Positions 36,407 through 45,818 of a stretch of 64,000 nt of DNA are shown piece after piece. The translations under genes and the position numbers were made by a program. This DNA comes from a bacterium (GTDB lineage Bacteria > Zixibacteria > MSB-5A5 > GN15 > FEB-12). The stretch is from positions 868,001 to 932,000 of the forward strand of contig JADJGQ010000001.1 of assembly GCA_016708025.1 (NCBI GenBank). Direction: 5' to 3'. Within the stretch, counting starts at the first letter, position 1; each line of letters starts with the position of its first letter. Under the pieces are notes generated by a model. The model did no database searches, was not told where the DNA came from, and was given only the letters and a program-made list of their open reading frames with translations.

Positions 36407-39178
36407 ATGTCAGTGCTATTCTCGCCCAAGGTTCCTATCTCCTGTGCATTGGCTTTGGCTGGGCTGCTTCTCAGTCTGTTCCTTCCTGTCTCCAGTTATT
36501 CCGACGACACACAGACTCCATCTGTATCATCCGAAGAGATCAAACTTCTACAACAGCGGGCTGAGCGTGAGGGGTGGACATTTACGGTTGGGGAGAATAG
36601 CGCGACCCGCCGCCCGGTAAGCCAATTGACCGGATTCATCTTCCCTGATTCTGAGATCCAAGCTCCGCTGACTGCGCCCGTGGTCGTTCCGAGTGCATTG
36701 CCTCTGCGATATGTCAGCATAATGCCACCGATTCGCGATCAATTGGGATGCGGGTCCTGTTGGGCCTTTGCGACAGTCGGCGCCGTCGAAGGGGCGATGA
36801 TCAAGTATGACTCTACGCTCCAATCGACCATTGATCTGTCTGAGCAACACCTACTGGATTGTACGGAAAACACCTGTATCGGCGGGGCGGAGTCATTTCA
36901 GTATTTCACTGATGTTCGTGACTTCTGTGGAAGGACAGGCGCACTCGAAGAAGTGGATTACCCGTATGTCATTGGCGAGGGAGAGTGCAAATGGCAACTG
37001 CCTCGAAAGCACTGGCTGACAAGTTGGGGATGGGTATCGGGAAGTCCCGGGCTATTTGCCACTCCGGATCAGGTTAAAGCGGCAATTATGCAATATGGCG
37101 CAGTTACCTGTCTGGCAATGGCCAACGCGCAGTTTTTTGGCTATGATTCCGGTGTCTACAATTACTGTCCGTCCCAATGGGTTTTCCCCAATCATATGGT
37201 AGTCATTTACGGGTGGGACGATGACTATGATCCGGTCACGGTCGAGGGGCCTGCCAAAGACAACCCCATACCGGTCTGGTATGTGAGAAATTCGTGGGGA
37301 ACAGAATGGGGGATCGACGGGATAATGGTGATCGATCAGCGATGCGGCAACGTGCTCGATTTTCGCTGTGCCTACGGTGTGTACAGCGGTCCCGATCCCG
37401 ATTCCGATGCGGTCCTCAGCGGAATAGACAATTGCGCACTGACCCCAAATCCGGACCAGTCTGATTCGGATGGAGACCAATTTGGCGATGCATGCGATCT
37501 CTGTTCCCAGGTCGCTGACACATTTCATTCGGATTCCGATCTCGACGGGATCGGCAATAGTTGCGACAACTGTCCTACCCGGGCCAATGTTGATCAACTG
37601 GATACCGATGGTGATGATTTCGGCGATCTGTGTGACAATTGCCCGCAGATATTCAATACCGATCAAAGTAATGCAGATCATGATCGATTTGGGGATATCT
37701 GCGATGTCTGTCCCAACGACCCGGTAAACGACTACGATCATGACAGTATCTGCGGCGATATCGACAACTGTCCCTGGACCAAGAATATCGCACAAGAGGA
37801 TCAGGACTTTGACGGTGTTGGCGACTCATGCGATATTTGCCTGATGGCGGCAAATCCCGATCAGGAAGACACAGATGGTGATGGGATGGGAGATTCCTGC
37901 GATGTCTGTCCATTCGACGAAAAGAATGACCCCGACCATGACGGGGTGTGCAATGATATTGACAACTGCTCGACAATCCCCAATCCAGAACAGGGTGACC
38001 TGGATGGCGATGGTATTGGCGACGTGTGCGAATTTGGTCCTGAGACGCTGGACAGTGTGAAGACGTCGCTCACTGGATTGCATGTCAGTAACATGGCCGA
38101 AGGAGGGCTGAATCACAACAGCGGTGGAGTGAATCTCGATTACGCGCATCATGGCGGGTGTGAGGAAGTGGGCTGGTTCTACGGGTACAGTGTTTACTTG
38201 GGTTATACCAGCCCTGTGGTAGGGTATTTAAAGGGAACGGATCCGATGATAGTTCTGGGCTTTCAGGGTCGGAAACTCGAAGGGGGAAATCCGACAGTCG
38301 GTACACAAACTACCGTGGACTGGGACCACTATCAGTCGGGTACTGTGGTAGTCAGGGACTCCACCGCTTGTATGGAATCCTCCTGGTGGGCTCCCAAGGA
38401 CCAAGACACCAACAACTTCGTCATACAGGAGATCAAGTTTTACTCGTACGGCGGGAAGACCCTGAACGGGCTCTTGCTGGGCAGTGCTACCAAGTGGCAA
38501 GTACCCTCTGAATATATGACCGATCGAGTAAATGGGCACGATACTCTGCTTCAACTTGCATACTCGCGCGGCGGTGGTCTCGACACCATCAGTACCTGTT
38601 ATCCATTCGCTGAACGATTCGGTGGAACCGCTTACCTTGGCATGCACCGCAATGACACCTGCGAATTCTCTAAAGGAATGCACCCATTCTCTGCGTTCGG
38701 GACCACTGACTTTGAAGGTCGCAAATTATTCAGTAATATGCTTATTCCAGGTTACCGAAGCGGCAGCACTCAATCTGACGGTTATATCACGGTATTTCGG
38801 TTCGATACGACTTCCAGTTTGGGCCCGGGTGATACGGTCAGCTACTATCTGGTTCATTCCACGGTGCGCCGAGGGACCATTGACAGTCTCAGGCAGAATG
38901 TACACAAGGCACGACGCTGGCTCTTCGACCACGTGATACGAGGGTGTTCATGTTGCCGCGATATGGTTGGGAATCTGAGTAACGACGGTGATGAGCGAAT
39001 TGACCTGACCGACCTTTCCCTGCTTATCGGGTACATGACTGGGCAGGGGGTCGAGCTGCCATGTGCTGATGAAGCCAATTTGACGGCAGACCCACAGGGG
39101 ACTATAGACTTGTCTGATCTCTCCTTCTTGATCGGCTACATGACCGGGACCGGTGTTCAACTCCGCAATTGTCCCTAA
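36407..39178 (+). CDS. Secreted papain-like peptidase with type 3 calcium repeats and dockerin-like tail
   Basis: 923 aa. Signal peptide (about 1-32), propeptide, then a C1 peptidase: oxyanion Gln112, Cys118 (GCGSCWAFA), His263 (NHMVVIYGW) and Asn295 (RNSWGTEWG). Residues about 330-545 hold thrombospondin type 3 calcium repeats (DSDGDQFGDACD, DTDGDDFGDLCD). A beta-rich region of about 300 residues of unknown type follows. The C-terminus (about 850-923) has two dockerin-like repeats (ERIDLTDLSLLIGYMTG and GTIDLSDLSFLIGYMTG). It is probably an extracellular calcium-stabilised peptidase held at the surface. ATG 36407 follows GGGGAA. Confidence 0.9.
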   Translation: MSVLFSPKVPISCALALAGLLLSLFLPVSSYSDDTQTPSVSSEEIKLLQQRAEREGWTFTVGENSATRRPVSQLTGFIFPDSEIQAPLTAPVVVPSALPLRYVSIMPPIRDQLGCGSCWAFATVGAVEGAMIKYDSTLQSTIDLSEQHLLDCTENTCIGGAESFQYFTDVRDFCGRTGALEEVDYPYVIGEGECKWQLPRKHWLTSWGWVSGSPGLFATPDQVKAAIMQYGAVTCLAMANAQFFGYDSGVYNYCPSQWVFPNHMVVIYGWDDDYDPVTVEGPAKDNPIPVWYVRNSWGTEWGIDGIMVIDQRCGNVLDFRCAYGVYSGPDPDSDAVLSGIDNCALTPNPDQSDSDGDQFGDACDLCSQVADTFHSDSDLDGIGNSCDNCPTRANVDQLDTDGDDFGDLCDNCPQIFNTDQSNADHDRFGDICDVCPNDPVNDYDHDSICGDIDNCPWTKNIAQEDQDFDGVGDSCDICLMAANPDQEDTDGDGMGDSCDVCPFDEKNDPDHDGVCNDIDNCSTIPNPEQGDLDGDGIGDVCEFGPETLDSVKTSLTGLHVSNMAEGGLNHNSGGVNLDYAHHGGCEEVGWFYGYSVYLGYTSPVVGYLKGTDPMIVLGFQGRKLEGGNPTVGTQTTVDWDHYQSGTVVVRDSTACMESSWWAPKDQDTNNFVIQEIKFYSYGGKTLNGLLLGSATKWQVPSEYMTDRVNGHDTLLQLAYSRGGGLDTISTCYPFAERFGGTAYLGMHRNDTCEFSKGMHPFSAFGTTDFEGRKLFSNMLIPGYRSGSTQSDGYITVFRFDTTSSLGPGDTVSYYLVHSTVRRGTIDSLRQNVHKARRWLFDHVIRGCSCCRDMVGNLSNDGDERIDLTDLSLLIGYMTGQGVELPCADEANLTADPQGTIDLSDLSFLIGYMTGTGVQLRNCP

Positions 39179-39215
39179 CTGGAATAGTGAATTTCAAAGT
39201 GTTTGTGTCGATAGA

Positions 39216-39250
39216 AAAGCGGCGACCCGATTGGATCGCCGCTTTCATTT
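39216..39250. terminator. Terminator between the C1 peptidase and OPT genes
   Basis: Stem AAAGCGGCGA/TCGCCGCTTT, then CATTTT. It lies between converging genes and may act in both directions. Confidence 0.8.
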
Positions 39251-39271
39251 TATTCGAGTAACAGAAATGAA

Positions 39272-41254
39272 TTACGTTTTCGATTTGGTCCCGCCCATAG
39301 CCATCCGATATAGTAGAACAGCCAGGCCGACATAAAGAACGATCGAGAGGATCGGCCCGAAGCTGGTGGTCAGAGAGGTCCCCTGGTCTCCATGCGTGTT
39401 GAAGTAATCGCCATACCAGGACCATCCGCCGACCAGGAAAGCGAGCAGAACACCGATCAACGAATCGCCCGCAACAAGCCCCGAGGCAAACAGCGTCCCT
39501 CGCATGGTCTTGCCTTCGACATCTTCCGGCTTGCTCCGTTTGTTAACAATCCATGCCACAATTCCACCCAACATGATAGGAGTAGACAGAGATGGTGGCA
39601 GGTAGAGGCCGATCGCAAACGGCAGTGCGCCATGTCCCAGCAATTCCACACAGATCGCGATCATGCCACCGACGATGATCGGCAGCCAGGGGAGGTTCTG
39701 ATTCATGATACCGGAGACGACCGTCGCCATCACATTGGCCTGCGGGGCCATCATCGGAGCGCGACCGACGACCTCACCTTCGACAAAACCAAACGTCTCG
39801 CGAAGGAAAAACAGCATGGCGCCAATGACCAGAGCGGGGGCCGCCATACCGATAAGAGTGGTCAACTGCATCCTGATCGGGGTTCCGCCAAGGAGGAATC
39901 CGGTCTTGAGGTCCTGTGAGATATCACCCGACATACAGACAGCGATACAGACGATCGTGCCAACCATCATCGCGGCGACCATGCCGGTGATACCGGTATG
40001 TCCCAACCAGACCAGCAAGAGGCTCGTAATCAAAAGGGTGGCGATCGTCATGCCCGAAACCGGGTTCGAGGAGGATCCTACCAGACCGACAATGCGGGCC
40101 GCGACTACGACAAAAAAGAATCCGAAGATCACTGCGGCGATAATACCGACCGCCGGAAGGCCAGTTCCCGGAATCAAGGCAATACCCGCGGTGACTGCCA
40201 AAATGCCGAGAAGAACCCACTTCATTGGCAGATCGTAGTTGGTTCGGTCAATGCTGGCGTCAACCTTTTTGCCAACCAAAGAACGGAAGCCTTCCCGGAA
40301 CGATGTCACGATGATCGGCATCGACTTGCTGAGCGAAATGAAGCCGCCCATCGTTACGGCGCCGACACCAATATACTTAATGTAGAAGTTACGAAGTTCT
40401 CCGGCACTCATTTCACCGAGGGGGATAGTCCCTGGCGGAACAATGAGAGTGGATGAGTGCGAGCCGATAAACGACAGGAGCGGGCCGATTCCCATATATC
40501 CGAGGACTGCTCCTGAAAGCATCATGGCGGCGATTCGCGGACCAATGATGTAGCCGACCGCGGCCAGAGCGGGGGTAGCCTCGATACCGAGCTGTCCGCC
40601 TTTGAGTATTCCGCCGAAGTACTGGTTGACTGTCTCCGACCAGGTCTTTACGCCGGACATCAGGATCTTGTATGCCGCACCGATGGCGATGCCGGTGAAG
40701 ACCAGCTTTGCGCGACTTCCTCCCTGGTCACCCGCCACAATGATCTCGGCGCAGGCGGTACCTTCAGGATAGGCCAGTTTACCATGCTCCGTTTCCACCA
40801 GGTATCGGCGGAGAGGGATCATCAGCAAAACGCCCAGCGTACCACCCAAGAGCGCCAACAGAATGATCTGCCATTGGGCGATCTGGAATGTGTATCCCTG
40901 TGCTTTTAACTGAGCCGAGGCGGACCAGATGAAAAAGGCAGGGACAGTGAAAATGACACCTGCGGCGAGCGACTCGCCGGCAGAGCCCATTCCCTGAACG
41001 ATGTTGTTCTCGAGGACGGTCGCACGCTTACGGAACATGCGAAGGATCGCCATCGAAACAACCGCGGCCGGGATAGAGGCCGAGACGGTCATACCGACTT
41101 TGAGTCCGAGGTAAGCGTTGGCGAGTCCGAAAACGAGTGCGAGGATCACACCCAGGATAATAGCTCGCCAGGTGACCTCGGCAGGGGATTCCGATGCCGG
41201 CACAAAGGGAGTATGTTTGGCTGGTGCGGCGTCAGCTTTTTTCGTTGTTTGCAC
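39272..41254 (-). CDS. OPT family oligopeptide transporter
   Basis: 660-aa inner-membrane protein with about sixteen hydrophobic segments. OPT markers include GLANAYLGLKVGMTVSASIP, ENNIVQGMGSAGESLA, YPEGTACAEI (the family's PxG-type acidic motif), GYIIGPRIAAMMLSGA and SGDISQDLKTGFLLGGTP. Bacterial OPT proteins take up small peptides or metal chelates with protons. Single-gene unit; the substrate is not deducible. Confidence 0.92.
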   Translation of the reverse strand: MQTTKKADAAPAKHTPFVPASESPAEVTWRAIILGVILALVFGLANAYLGLKVGMTVSASIPAAVVSMAILRMFRKRATVLENNIVQGMGSAGESLAAGVIFTVPAFFIWSASAQLKAQGYTFQIAQWQIILLALLGGTLGVLLMIPLRRYLVETEHGKLAYPEGTACAEIIVAGDQGGSRAKLVFTGIAIGAAYKILMSGVKTWSETVNQYFGGILKGGQLGIEATPALAAVGYIIGPRIAAMMLSGAVLGYMGIGPLLSFIGSHSSTLIVPPGTIPLGEMSAGELRNFYIKYIGVGAVTMGGFISLSKSMPIIVTSFREGFRSLVGKKVDASIDRTNYDLPMKWVLLGILAVTAGIALIPGTGLPAVGIIAAVIFGFFFVVVAARIVGLVGSSSNPVSGMTIATLLITSLLLVWLGHTGITGMVAAMMVGTIVCIAVCMSGDISQDLKTGFLLGGTPIRMQLTTLIGMAAPALVIGAMLFFLRETFGFVEGEVVGRAPMMAPQANVMATVVSGIMNQNLPWLPIIVGGMIAICVELLGHGALPFAIGLYLPPSLSTPIMLGGIVAWIVNKRSKPEDVEGKTMRGTLFASGLVAGDSLIGVLLAFLVGGWSWYGDYFNTHGDQGTSLTTSFGPILSIVLYVGLAVLLYRMAMGGTKSKT

Positions 41255-41607
41255 AAAACCTCCAGAAGGCAGCTCACAACCTGTACATTCTTGTGCAAGA
41301 ATACCGGAAAGAGTCTACATGTCAAGCGTTTAGTCCAATGCGGTCAGTTGAGCGGCCGACACCCGTTTGCCAAAATTGAATCTCTTACTCATAGAATGCG
41401 AACAGTTGGGTCATTCTTTCCCGGTTAACAGAGACCGAGAGATACGATGTTCGCAGGTTCTGCGCCGCAGTCGACTGCAGATTCCATACGGCTCGCGATG
41501 TTTTTGTGGGTTGAGTTGTCTGGCCGAGCGTATAATTGGTGAACAGTGACCGCAGTCGCGTGTGATATCTGTCCTACGCACGGAACTGACAGTGGGCGCA
41601 AGCGGTT
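41255..41607. other. Stretch without a recognisable gene
   Basis: Between the OPT start and the promoter at 41608 I see only short frames with no start signals or protein-like composition, and no clear hairpins. Confidence 0.5.
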
Positions 41608-41651
41608 GTCTGATAAAACATCTTGACATAACGTCTGATAAAACGTTATGT
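41608..41651 (+). promoter_or_regulatory. Promoter covered by a palindrome and a direct repeat
   Basis: TTGACA (41623-41628), 17-nt spacer, TTATGT (41646-41651). A perfect 9-bp inverted repeat, ACATAACGT/ACGTTATGT (41626-41634 and 41643-41651), spans from the -35 to the -10, ideal for a repressor. GTCTGATAAAAC occurs twice (41608-41619, 41633-41644), 25 bases apart. The likely target is the cohesin-like gene at 41844, after a leader of about 185 nt in which I see no gene. Confidence 0.65.
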
Positions 41652-41843
41652 TAAAGACAGAGGGACGATAGATTCACTTGCTCTTCATTGATTGCTCGCT
41701 TTCACGATTGCTTTTCCGACAACCGCCGATTAGTTACATCGCCGATTCATATTGTGAATAGAAAGCGGCTGCGTGGCGCGAAGGATTGTGCCCTGTCACG
41801 TCAGCCAGATCGTTAACCATAGCTAACCCTTAGGGGGTGAGCC

Positions 41844-42671
41844 TTGTTGAAACGCACATGGACAGTAACAGTCATCCTTGCTCTTCTGGCATTCCCGCTT
41901 GCAGCCTTTTCGGCCGGTGAACGACTGGTCCCGGGAAAAGCGGAAATCGCTGACGACAATACGGTGACTATCCCTCTTGAGGTGACCAATCAGGATGATC
42001 TGGTCGGGATTGACATTGCCCTCAAGTATTCCGATGGTGTGACGCTCAAGGAAGTTCGATTCGAAAATACTCGCGTCGACTACTTTGATCTGAAAGCCAC
42101 GATGCTTGATGCCGACAAGCGGCAGGTCGTGATCATGATGGTCCCTCAGACTTCGATGAACAAGAAGCCGGCGCTTGCGGCCGGGACGGGCCCGGTGGCC
42201 TATCTGGTATTCGAACGGAACGATCCCACCATTAAAGAGATCGAGTTCGAACCATTCGTCATGGAAGAACCGCATCACTCGAATTTCTTTGTGTATGCCT
42301 CAGTCGCGACTGGTGAGTACCAGCAGTGGCGTGAAGACCCGGCGGTCGAAGAGACCCGCGTCTCTCTTTCTGCGGCGACCGGAAGCATACCGAATTCGTA
42401 CGCTTTGATGCAGAACTATCCGAACCCGTTCAACCCGTCGACGGAGATCTCATTTGATCTGCCGAAGGCCTCCAATGTGGAACTGCGCATTTTCAACGTC
42501 CTGGGACAACAGGTCCGGACGCTGTCAAATGGCGCGATGGAAGCCGGCCAGCATAAGATCGTTTGGGATGGTCGCGACCAGGGTGGTTCACAGGTTTCTT
42601 CGGGAGTCTATTTCTATCGGTTGACCGCGGGGAATTACACCGATACTAAGAAGATGATGCTGTTGAAGTAA
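41844..42671 (+). CDS. Cohesin-like surface protein with T9SS/FlgD-type C-terminal sorting domain
   Basis: 275 aa. Signal peptide (to about AAFSA), then at about 27-155 a beta domain resembling cohesin (NTVTIPLEVTNQDDLVGIDI, ALKYSDGVTLKEVRFEN, VAYLVFERND). The last 80 residues are the FlgD/T9SS type A sorting domain (YPNPFNPSTEISFDLPKAS, LRIFNVLGQQVRTL, SSGVYFYRLTAGNYTDTKKM). TTG 41844 is the start, with AGGGGGTGA 4 bases upstream; no ATG fits. It could display or anchor dockerin-bearing enzymes such as those at 22374 and 36407 (inference). Confidence 0.82.
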   Translation: MLKRTWTVTVILALLAFPLAAFSAGERLVPGKAEIADDNTVTIPLEVTNQDDLVGIDIALKYSDGVTLKEVRFENTRVDYFDLKATMLDADKRQVVIMMVPQTSMNKKPALAAGTGPVAYLVFERNDPTIKEIEFEPFVMEEPHHSNFFVYASVATGEYQQWREDPAVEETRVSLSAATGSIPNSYALMQNYPNPFNPSTEISFDLPKASNVELRIFNVLGQQVRTLSNGAMEAGQHKIVWDGRDQGGSQVSSGVYFYRLTAGNYTDTKKMMLLK

Positions 42672-42722
42672 TCGCACTATTCCCAGCAGTGCGAAGTCAA
42701 CATCGCGTTGAATAAAGTGCTT

Positions 42723-42756
42723 AGCCCGTTCGGACGGTCACTCCGGACGGGCTTTC
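42723..42756 (+). terminator. Terminator of the cohesin-like gene
   Basis: 12-bp stem AGCCCGTTCGGA/TCCGGACGGGCT with one G-T pair and a 7-nt loop, followed by TTC. Confidence 0.75.
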
Positions 42757-42814
42757 ATTATCCCCAAAAGCGCACGAATTAACGACCTCAAGGTCTCGAA
42801 TCGCATCTCTTGCG

Positions 42815-42934
42815 ATGGAAATGGCCGTCCGGAAGCGCATCGCGTTCCGTATCTTGTTGTTGTATGGCGTGTTAGTCGAATCGATCCGGTTCGGCACAGC
42901 AGTTGTTTATATATTGGTCAAGCAGACCGACTGA
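42815..42934 (+). CDS. Possible small membrane peptide (39 aa)
   Basis: ATG 42815 opens a 39-codon frame starting MEMAVRKRIAFRILLLYGVL and ending YILVKQTD. A basic N-terminus followed by a hydrophobic stretch looks like a single membrane helix. It lies between two terminators (42723 and 43045), so the segment is probably a separate transcript. There is no clear ribosome site, and I recognise no relative. It may be chance within a non-coding RNA. Confidence 0.25.
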   Translation: MEMAVRKRIAFRILLLYGVLVESIRFGTAVVYILVKQTD

Positions 42935-43044
42935 CATCGGAGAGCAGCCATACAGCCTTTCGATGCCTGGCCTTTTCGGTTCTGAACAGTCTTTCTTGGC
43001 GGTTATGCTGTTTGGATCTGCATCGGTTTGTTGAGTGAGGAAAG

Positions 43045-43074
43045 AAGGTCCTGACAAGAGTCGGGACCTTTTGA
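43045..43074 (+). terminator. Intrinsic terminator upstream of the Mla-type operon
   Basis: 11-bp stem AAGGTCCTGAC/GTCGGGACCTT with one G-T pair and an AAGA loop, then TTGATTT. It implies a transcript from the 42757-43044 stretch. Confidence 0.75.
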
Positions 43075-43149
43075 TTTGTTAGCGGCTCATATTGTTCTCT
43101 CACGAATTCTATTGATTCCCCACACAATGTCTCTGTTCCGGCAAAAGTC

Positions 43150-43178
43150 TTGACTCCCTGCCGCCAAAAGTCTACTAT
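43150..43178 (+). promoter_or_regulatory. Promoter of the Mla-type operon
   Basis: TTGACT (43150-43155), 17-nt spacer, TACTAT (43173-43178), 33 bases before GTG 43212. Confidence 0.65.
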
Positions 43179-43211
43179 GAGCCAATTCAGGAAGGGACAC
43201 TGCCAAGAACT

Positions 43212-43982
43212 GTGCTAGGCTGGCTTAAGAATTTTGCATACGAGTTCCAGGGACTCTTTTTCTTCTCCCTGAAGATGCTTCGAGGGATCTTCGGTCGACC
43301 ATTCTATGTGGCGGAGACACTCGAACAGATGTATCTGTTGGGGGTCGGTTCGCTGTATCTGGTCGCATTGACCGGGATGTTTGCGGGGCAGGGATTCGCG
43401 CTCGCCTTTGCCAATGAGCTGGCAGATTTTGGCGCCAAAAATTACCTCGGCCGCATTATGTCGATCTCTATCATCCGGGAACTGGGTCCAACCCTGGCCG
43501 GGCTGATCATTGCCGCCCGCGTATCATCCGGAATTACCGCCGAGATCGGCGCGATGAAATCATCCAATCAGTTGGATGCGATGGTCGGATTCGGTATAGA
43601 CCCGATCAAGAAGATCGCTGTTCCCCGACTGATCGCCCTGATGGTCATGGTGCCGGCCCTGACGATAGTCACCGATGTGGTCGCGATTGTCGGCGCCTGG
43701 ATCATTGCGGTTTATCTGGCCCATATCTCGTCGACGCTTTATTGGGCGAATATCTTCGAACGGCTGGTGTTTGGTAATCTCTTCCTGGGGATCGCCAAGC
43801 CGATCATTTTCTCTTTCGTGATAGCATTCATCGCCTGCTACAAAGGGTTCACCTCCGAAGGCGGAACCAAGGGCGTGGGCAAAGCGACAACCGATTCCGT
43901 GGTGCTTAGTTCGATCACTATACTTCTGGTCAATTTCTTCATCACCAAGGTCATTTACCCGTACCTGAAGGGGTATCTATGA
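43212..43982 (+). CDS. mlaE: MlaE-type ABC transporter permease
   Basis: 256-aa inner-membrane permease of the MCE/Mla lipid transport system, with five or six hydrophobic helices. Family motifs: EQMYLLGVGSLYLVALTGMF, SIIRELGPTLAGLIIAARVSSGITAEIGAM, QLDAMVGFGIDPIKKIAVPR and CYKGFTSEGGTKGVGKATT. It pairs with the ATPase and MCE protein encoded next to move phospholipid between inner and outer membranes. GTG 43212 is used; no better start is visible. The ATPase gene overlaps the stop by 4 bases. Confidence 0.92.
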   Translation: MLGWLKNFAYEFQGLFFFSLKMLRGIFGRPFYVAETLEQMYLLGVGSLYLVALTGMFAGQGFALAFANELADFGAKNYLGRIMSISIIRELGPTLAGLIIAARVSSGITAEIGAMKSSNQLDAMVGFGIDPIKKIAVPRLIALMVMVPALTIVTDVVAIVGAWIIAVYLAHISSTLYWANIFERLVFGNLFLGIAKPIIFSFVIAFIACYKGFTSEGGTKGVGKATTDSVVLSSITILLVNFFITKVIYPYLKGYL

Positions 43983-44750
43983 TCGAACTGAACAATGTCA
44001 GCTTCTCGTATGGTGATCGCCCGATCCTGAAGAATGTGACGTTCAAGATCGATCAATCAGAATCGGTAGTGATCATGGGGCCATCAGGATCCGGCAAATC
44101 GACCATCCTTCGGCTGATACTTGGGCTGAATTGCCCGCAGCGAGGGTCCATCCTGGTAGATGGCGAAAATATCTGTACGATGTCCGAGCGCGAAAAGCGC
44201 GAGATCCGCAAAGGGGATCGGGATGGTCTTCCAGGATGGCGCTTTATTTGATTCGCTGACAGTCGGAGAGAATGTCGGCTACTACCTCCTGGAGCATTCT
44301 CAGATGGCCTGGCCGGATATCGAAGCAAAGGTGCGGGAAATGCTTGGATTTGTCGGATTGGATGCAGACGAAATAATCGACAAACTCCCCGAGCAGCTCT
44401 CCGGCGGTATGCAGCGTAGAGTGGCGATCGGACGGGCATTATTATCAACCGACCCCAAAGTGATGCTGTACGACGAACCGACTACCGGTCTTGATCCGCA
44501 ATCGAGCGAGACCGTGCTTGAGTTGATAAATAAGCTGACCGGTCAGCGGCAGATCTCGACCATTGTGGTCACGCATGAGATCGCTGATGCTTTTGCGGTG
44601 GCTAATCGGTTTATGCTGATCTGGGGCGGAGAACTAGTTTTTGACGGCAATGTTGATGAATTGCGAACCTCCTCGGATGAGCGGGTACGCAGTTTCCTCG
44701 AACCATTCAGAACATCATTTGCCGGGGTTATAGAACGGAAATTCGTCTGA
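43979..44750 (+). pseudogene. mlaF: MlaF-type ABC ATPase, one frameshift
   Basis: ATPase that powers the MlaE permease. The first frame (43979-44251) has Walker A GPSGSGKST. The second (closing at 44750) has the Q-loop GMVFQDGALF, signature LSGGMQRRVAIGRA, Walker B VMLYDEPTTGLDPQ and the switch His in VVTHE. Dropping one G of GGGG at 44213-44216 joins EIRKG to IGMVFQ, giving a normal length of about 256 aa. All motifs are intact and the operon partners are whole, so a homopolymer sequencing error is likely. If real, lipid transport would be broken. Confidence 0.88.
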
Positions 44751-44787
44751 TGCTGAACCATCAGATCAGGGTAATAAGGGTGATAGT

Positions 44788-45723
44788 ATGAAGAGATCGA
44801 TTCGCGTCCCATTTGCCAATCTGAAGGTTGGGTTGTTGCTGACTTTTGCACTGGCGATGGGGCTCTGGGCCTCATTTGCCGGCGGCGGTACCTCGATCTT
44901 TCAGGAGAAGGAAGAGTATATCACCTATTTCCGGAATGTCGCCGGGTTGCTGAAAGGATCGCCGGTCTGGATGGCCGGAGTTGAGGTCGGCAACGTCAAA
45001 TCAATCGAATTCGTCAATCTGGATTCGATGCGCCAGATCGAGGTTCGCTTCAGGGTTAGCGGAAAAGTTCATCGAATGATGACCGAAGGGACCGAGGTAC
45101 AATTGGGGACGATCGGCTTCCTGGGCGACAAGTACATTGAGGTGGTGCCGGGGACGCCAGGTGGACCGGTCATTCCGAATGGCTCGGTGATCCTCCCGCG
45201 CGATGTGGGGGAAGCCTCGGCGATGTTCAAAGAGGGGCAAGAGGCGATCCAGGATGTCCGATCCCTGACTGGCGGGCTGGATACGTTGTTGAAGAGGATG
45301 AACCGTGGAGAAGGGACACTGGGCAAGCTCTCGGTTGATTCGGCGCTGTATCTGAATATGACCAAGCTGATGTCCAGCCTCACGCTACTGACCAATGACC
45401 TGCAGAAGAATCAGGAGCGAATCGTCACATCATTGGAAAAGACCTCCAACTCCGTCTCAGCGCTGGCCGACAAGGTCAACCAGGGAGAAGGGACGCTGGC
45501 CAAACTGGTATCCGATCCAGCCCTTTATGATAACCTGGCCGCGACGACGGCTCAGTTGGACAGTATCACCACCAAACTGAATCAGGCGCGCGGGTCGCTT
45601 GGGCTGATGGTGAATGATACGGCGATGTACGTCCAGATGGTCGACCTGCTGGGACGGGTCAACACACTGGTGACGGATATTCAAAACGACCCTCGCAAGT
45701 ATTTCAAGTTCTCGGTCTTCTAA
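44788..45723 (+). CDS. mlaD: MCE family (MlaD-like) substrate-binding protein
   Basis: 311 aa. An uncleaved N-terminal helix (about 11-30, NLKVGLLLTFALAMGLWASF) anchors it in the inner membrane. The MCE domain follows (about 40-115): YFRNVAGLLKGSPVWMAGVEVG, VQLGTIGFLGDKYIEVVPGT. The long C-terminal helical part has repeated MNRGEGTLGKL and VNQGEGTLAKL units. It is the periplasmic lipid shuttle of the Mla operon with MlaE and MlaF. ATG 44788 lies 37 bases after the ATPase stop. Confidence 0.92.
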   Translation: MKRSIRVPFANLKVGLLLTFALAMGLWASFAGGGTSIFQEKEEYITYFRNVAGLLKGSPVWMAGVEVGNVKSIEFVNLDSMRQIEVRFRVSGKVHRMMTEGTEVQLGTIGFLGDKYIEVVPGTPGGPVIPNGSVILPRDVGEASAMFKEGQEAIQDVRSLTGGLDTLLKRMNRGEGTLGKLSVDSALYLNMTKLMSSLTLLTNDLQKNQERIVTSLEKTSNSVSALADKVNQGEGTLAKLVSDPALYDNLAATTAQLDSITTKLNQARGSLGLMVNDTAMYVQMVDLLGRVNTLVTDIQNDPRKYFKFSVF

Positions 45724-45818
45724 ACGGGCAGAAGTGACTTGTATTGAGCGGTTCAATTGATATATTGGACTAAACTGATACGCGTTACGCCTGTCACCGT
45801 TTATCTCCGGGAGGCCTT

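Noticed and set aside
37430..38030. DNA-level tandem repeat array
   Set aside because: The repetition reflects coding of thrombospondin type 3 calcium repeats in the C1 peptidase, not a CRISPR or satellite.
43979..44750. Programmed ribosomal frameshift in the Mla ATPase
   Set aside because: A GGGG run is present but no slippery site with downstream structure, and other unrelated genes in the window show the same one-base breaks; indel error is simpler.
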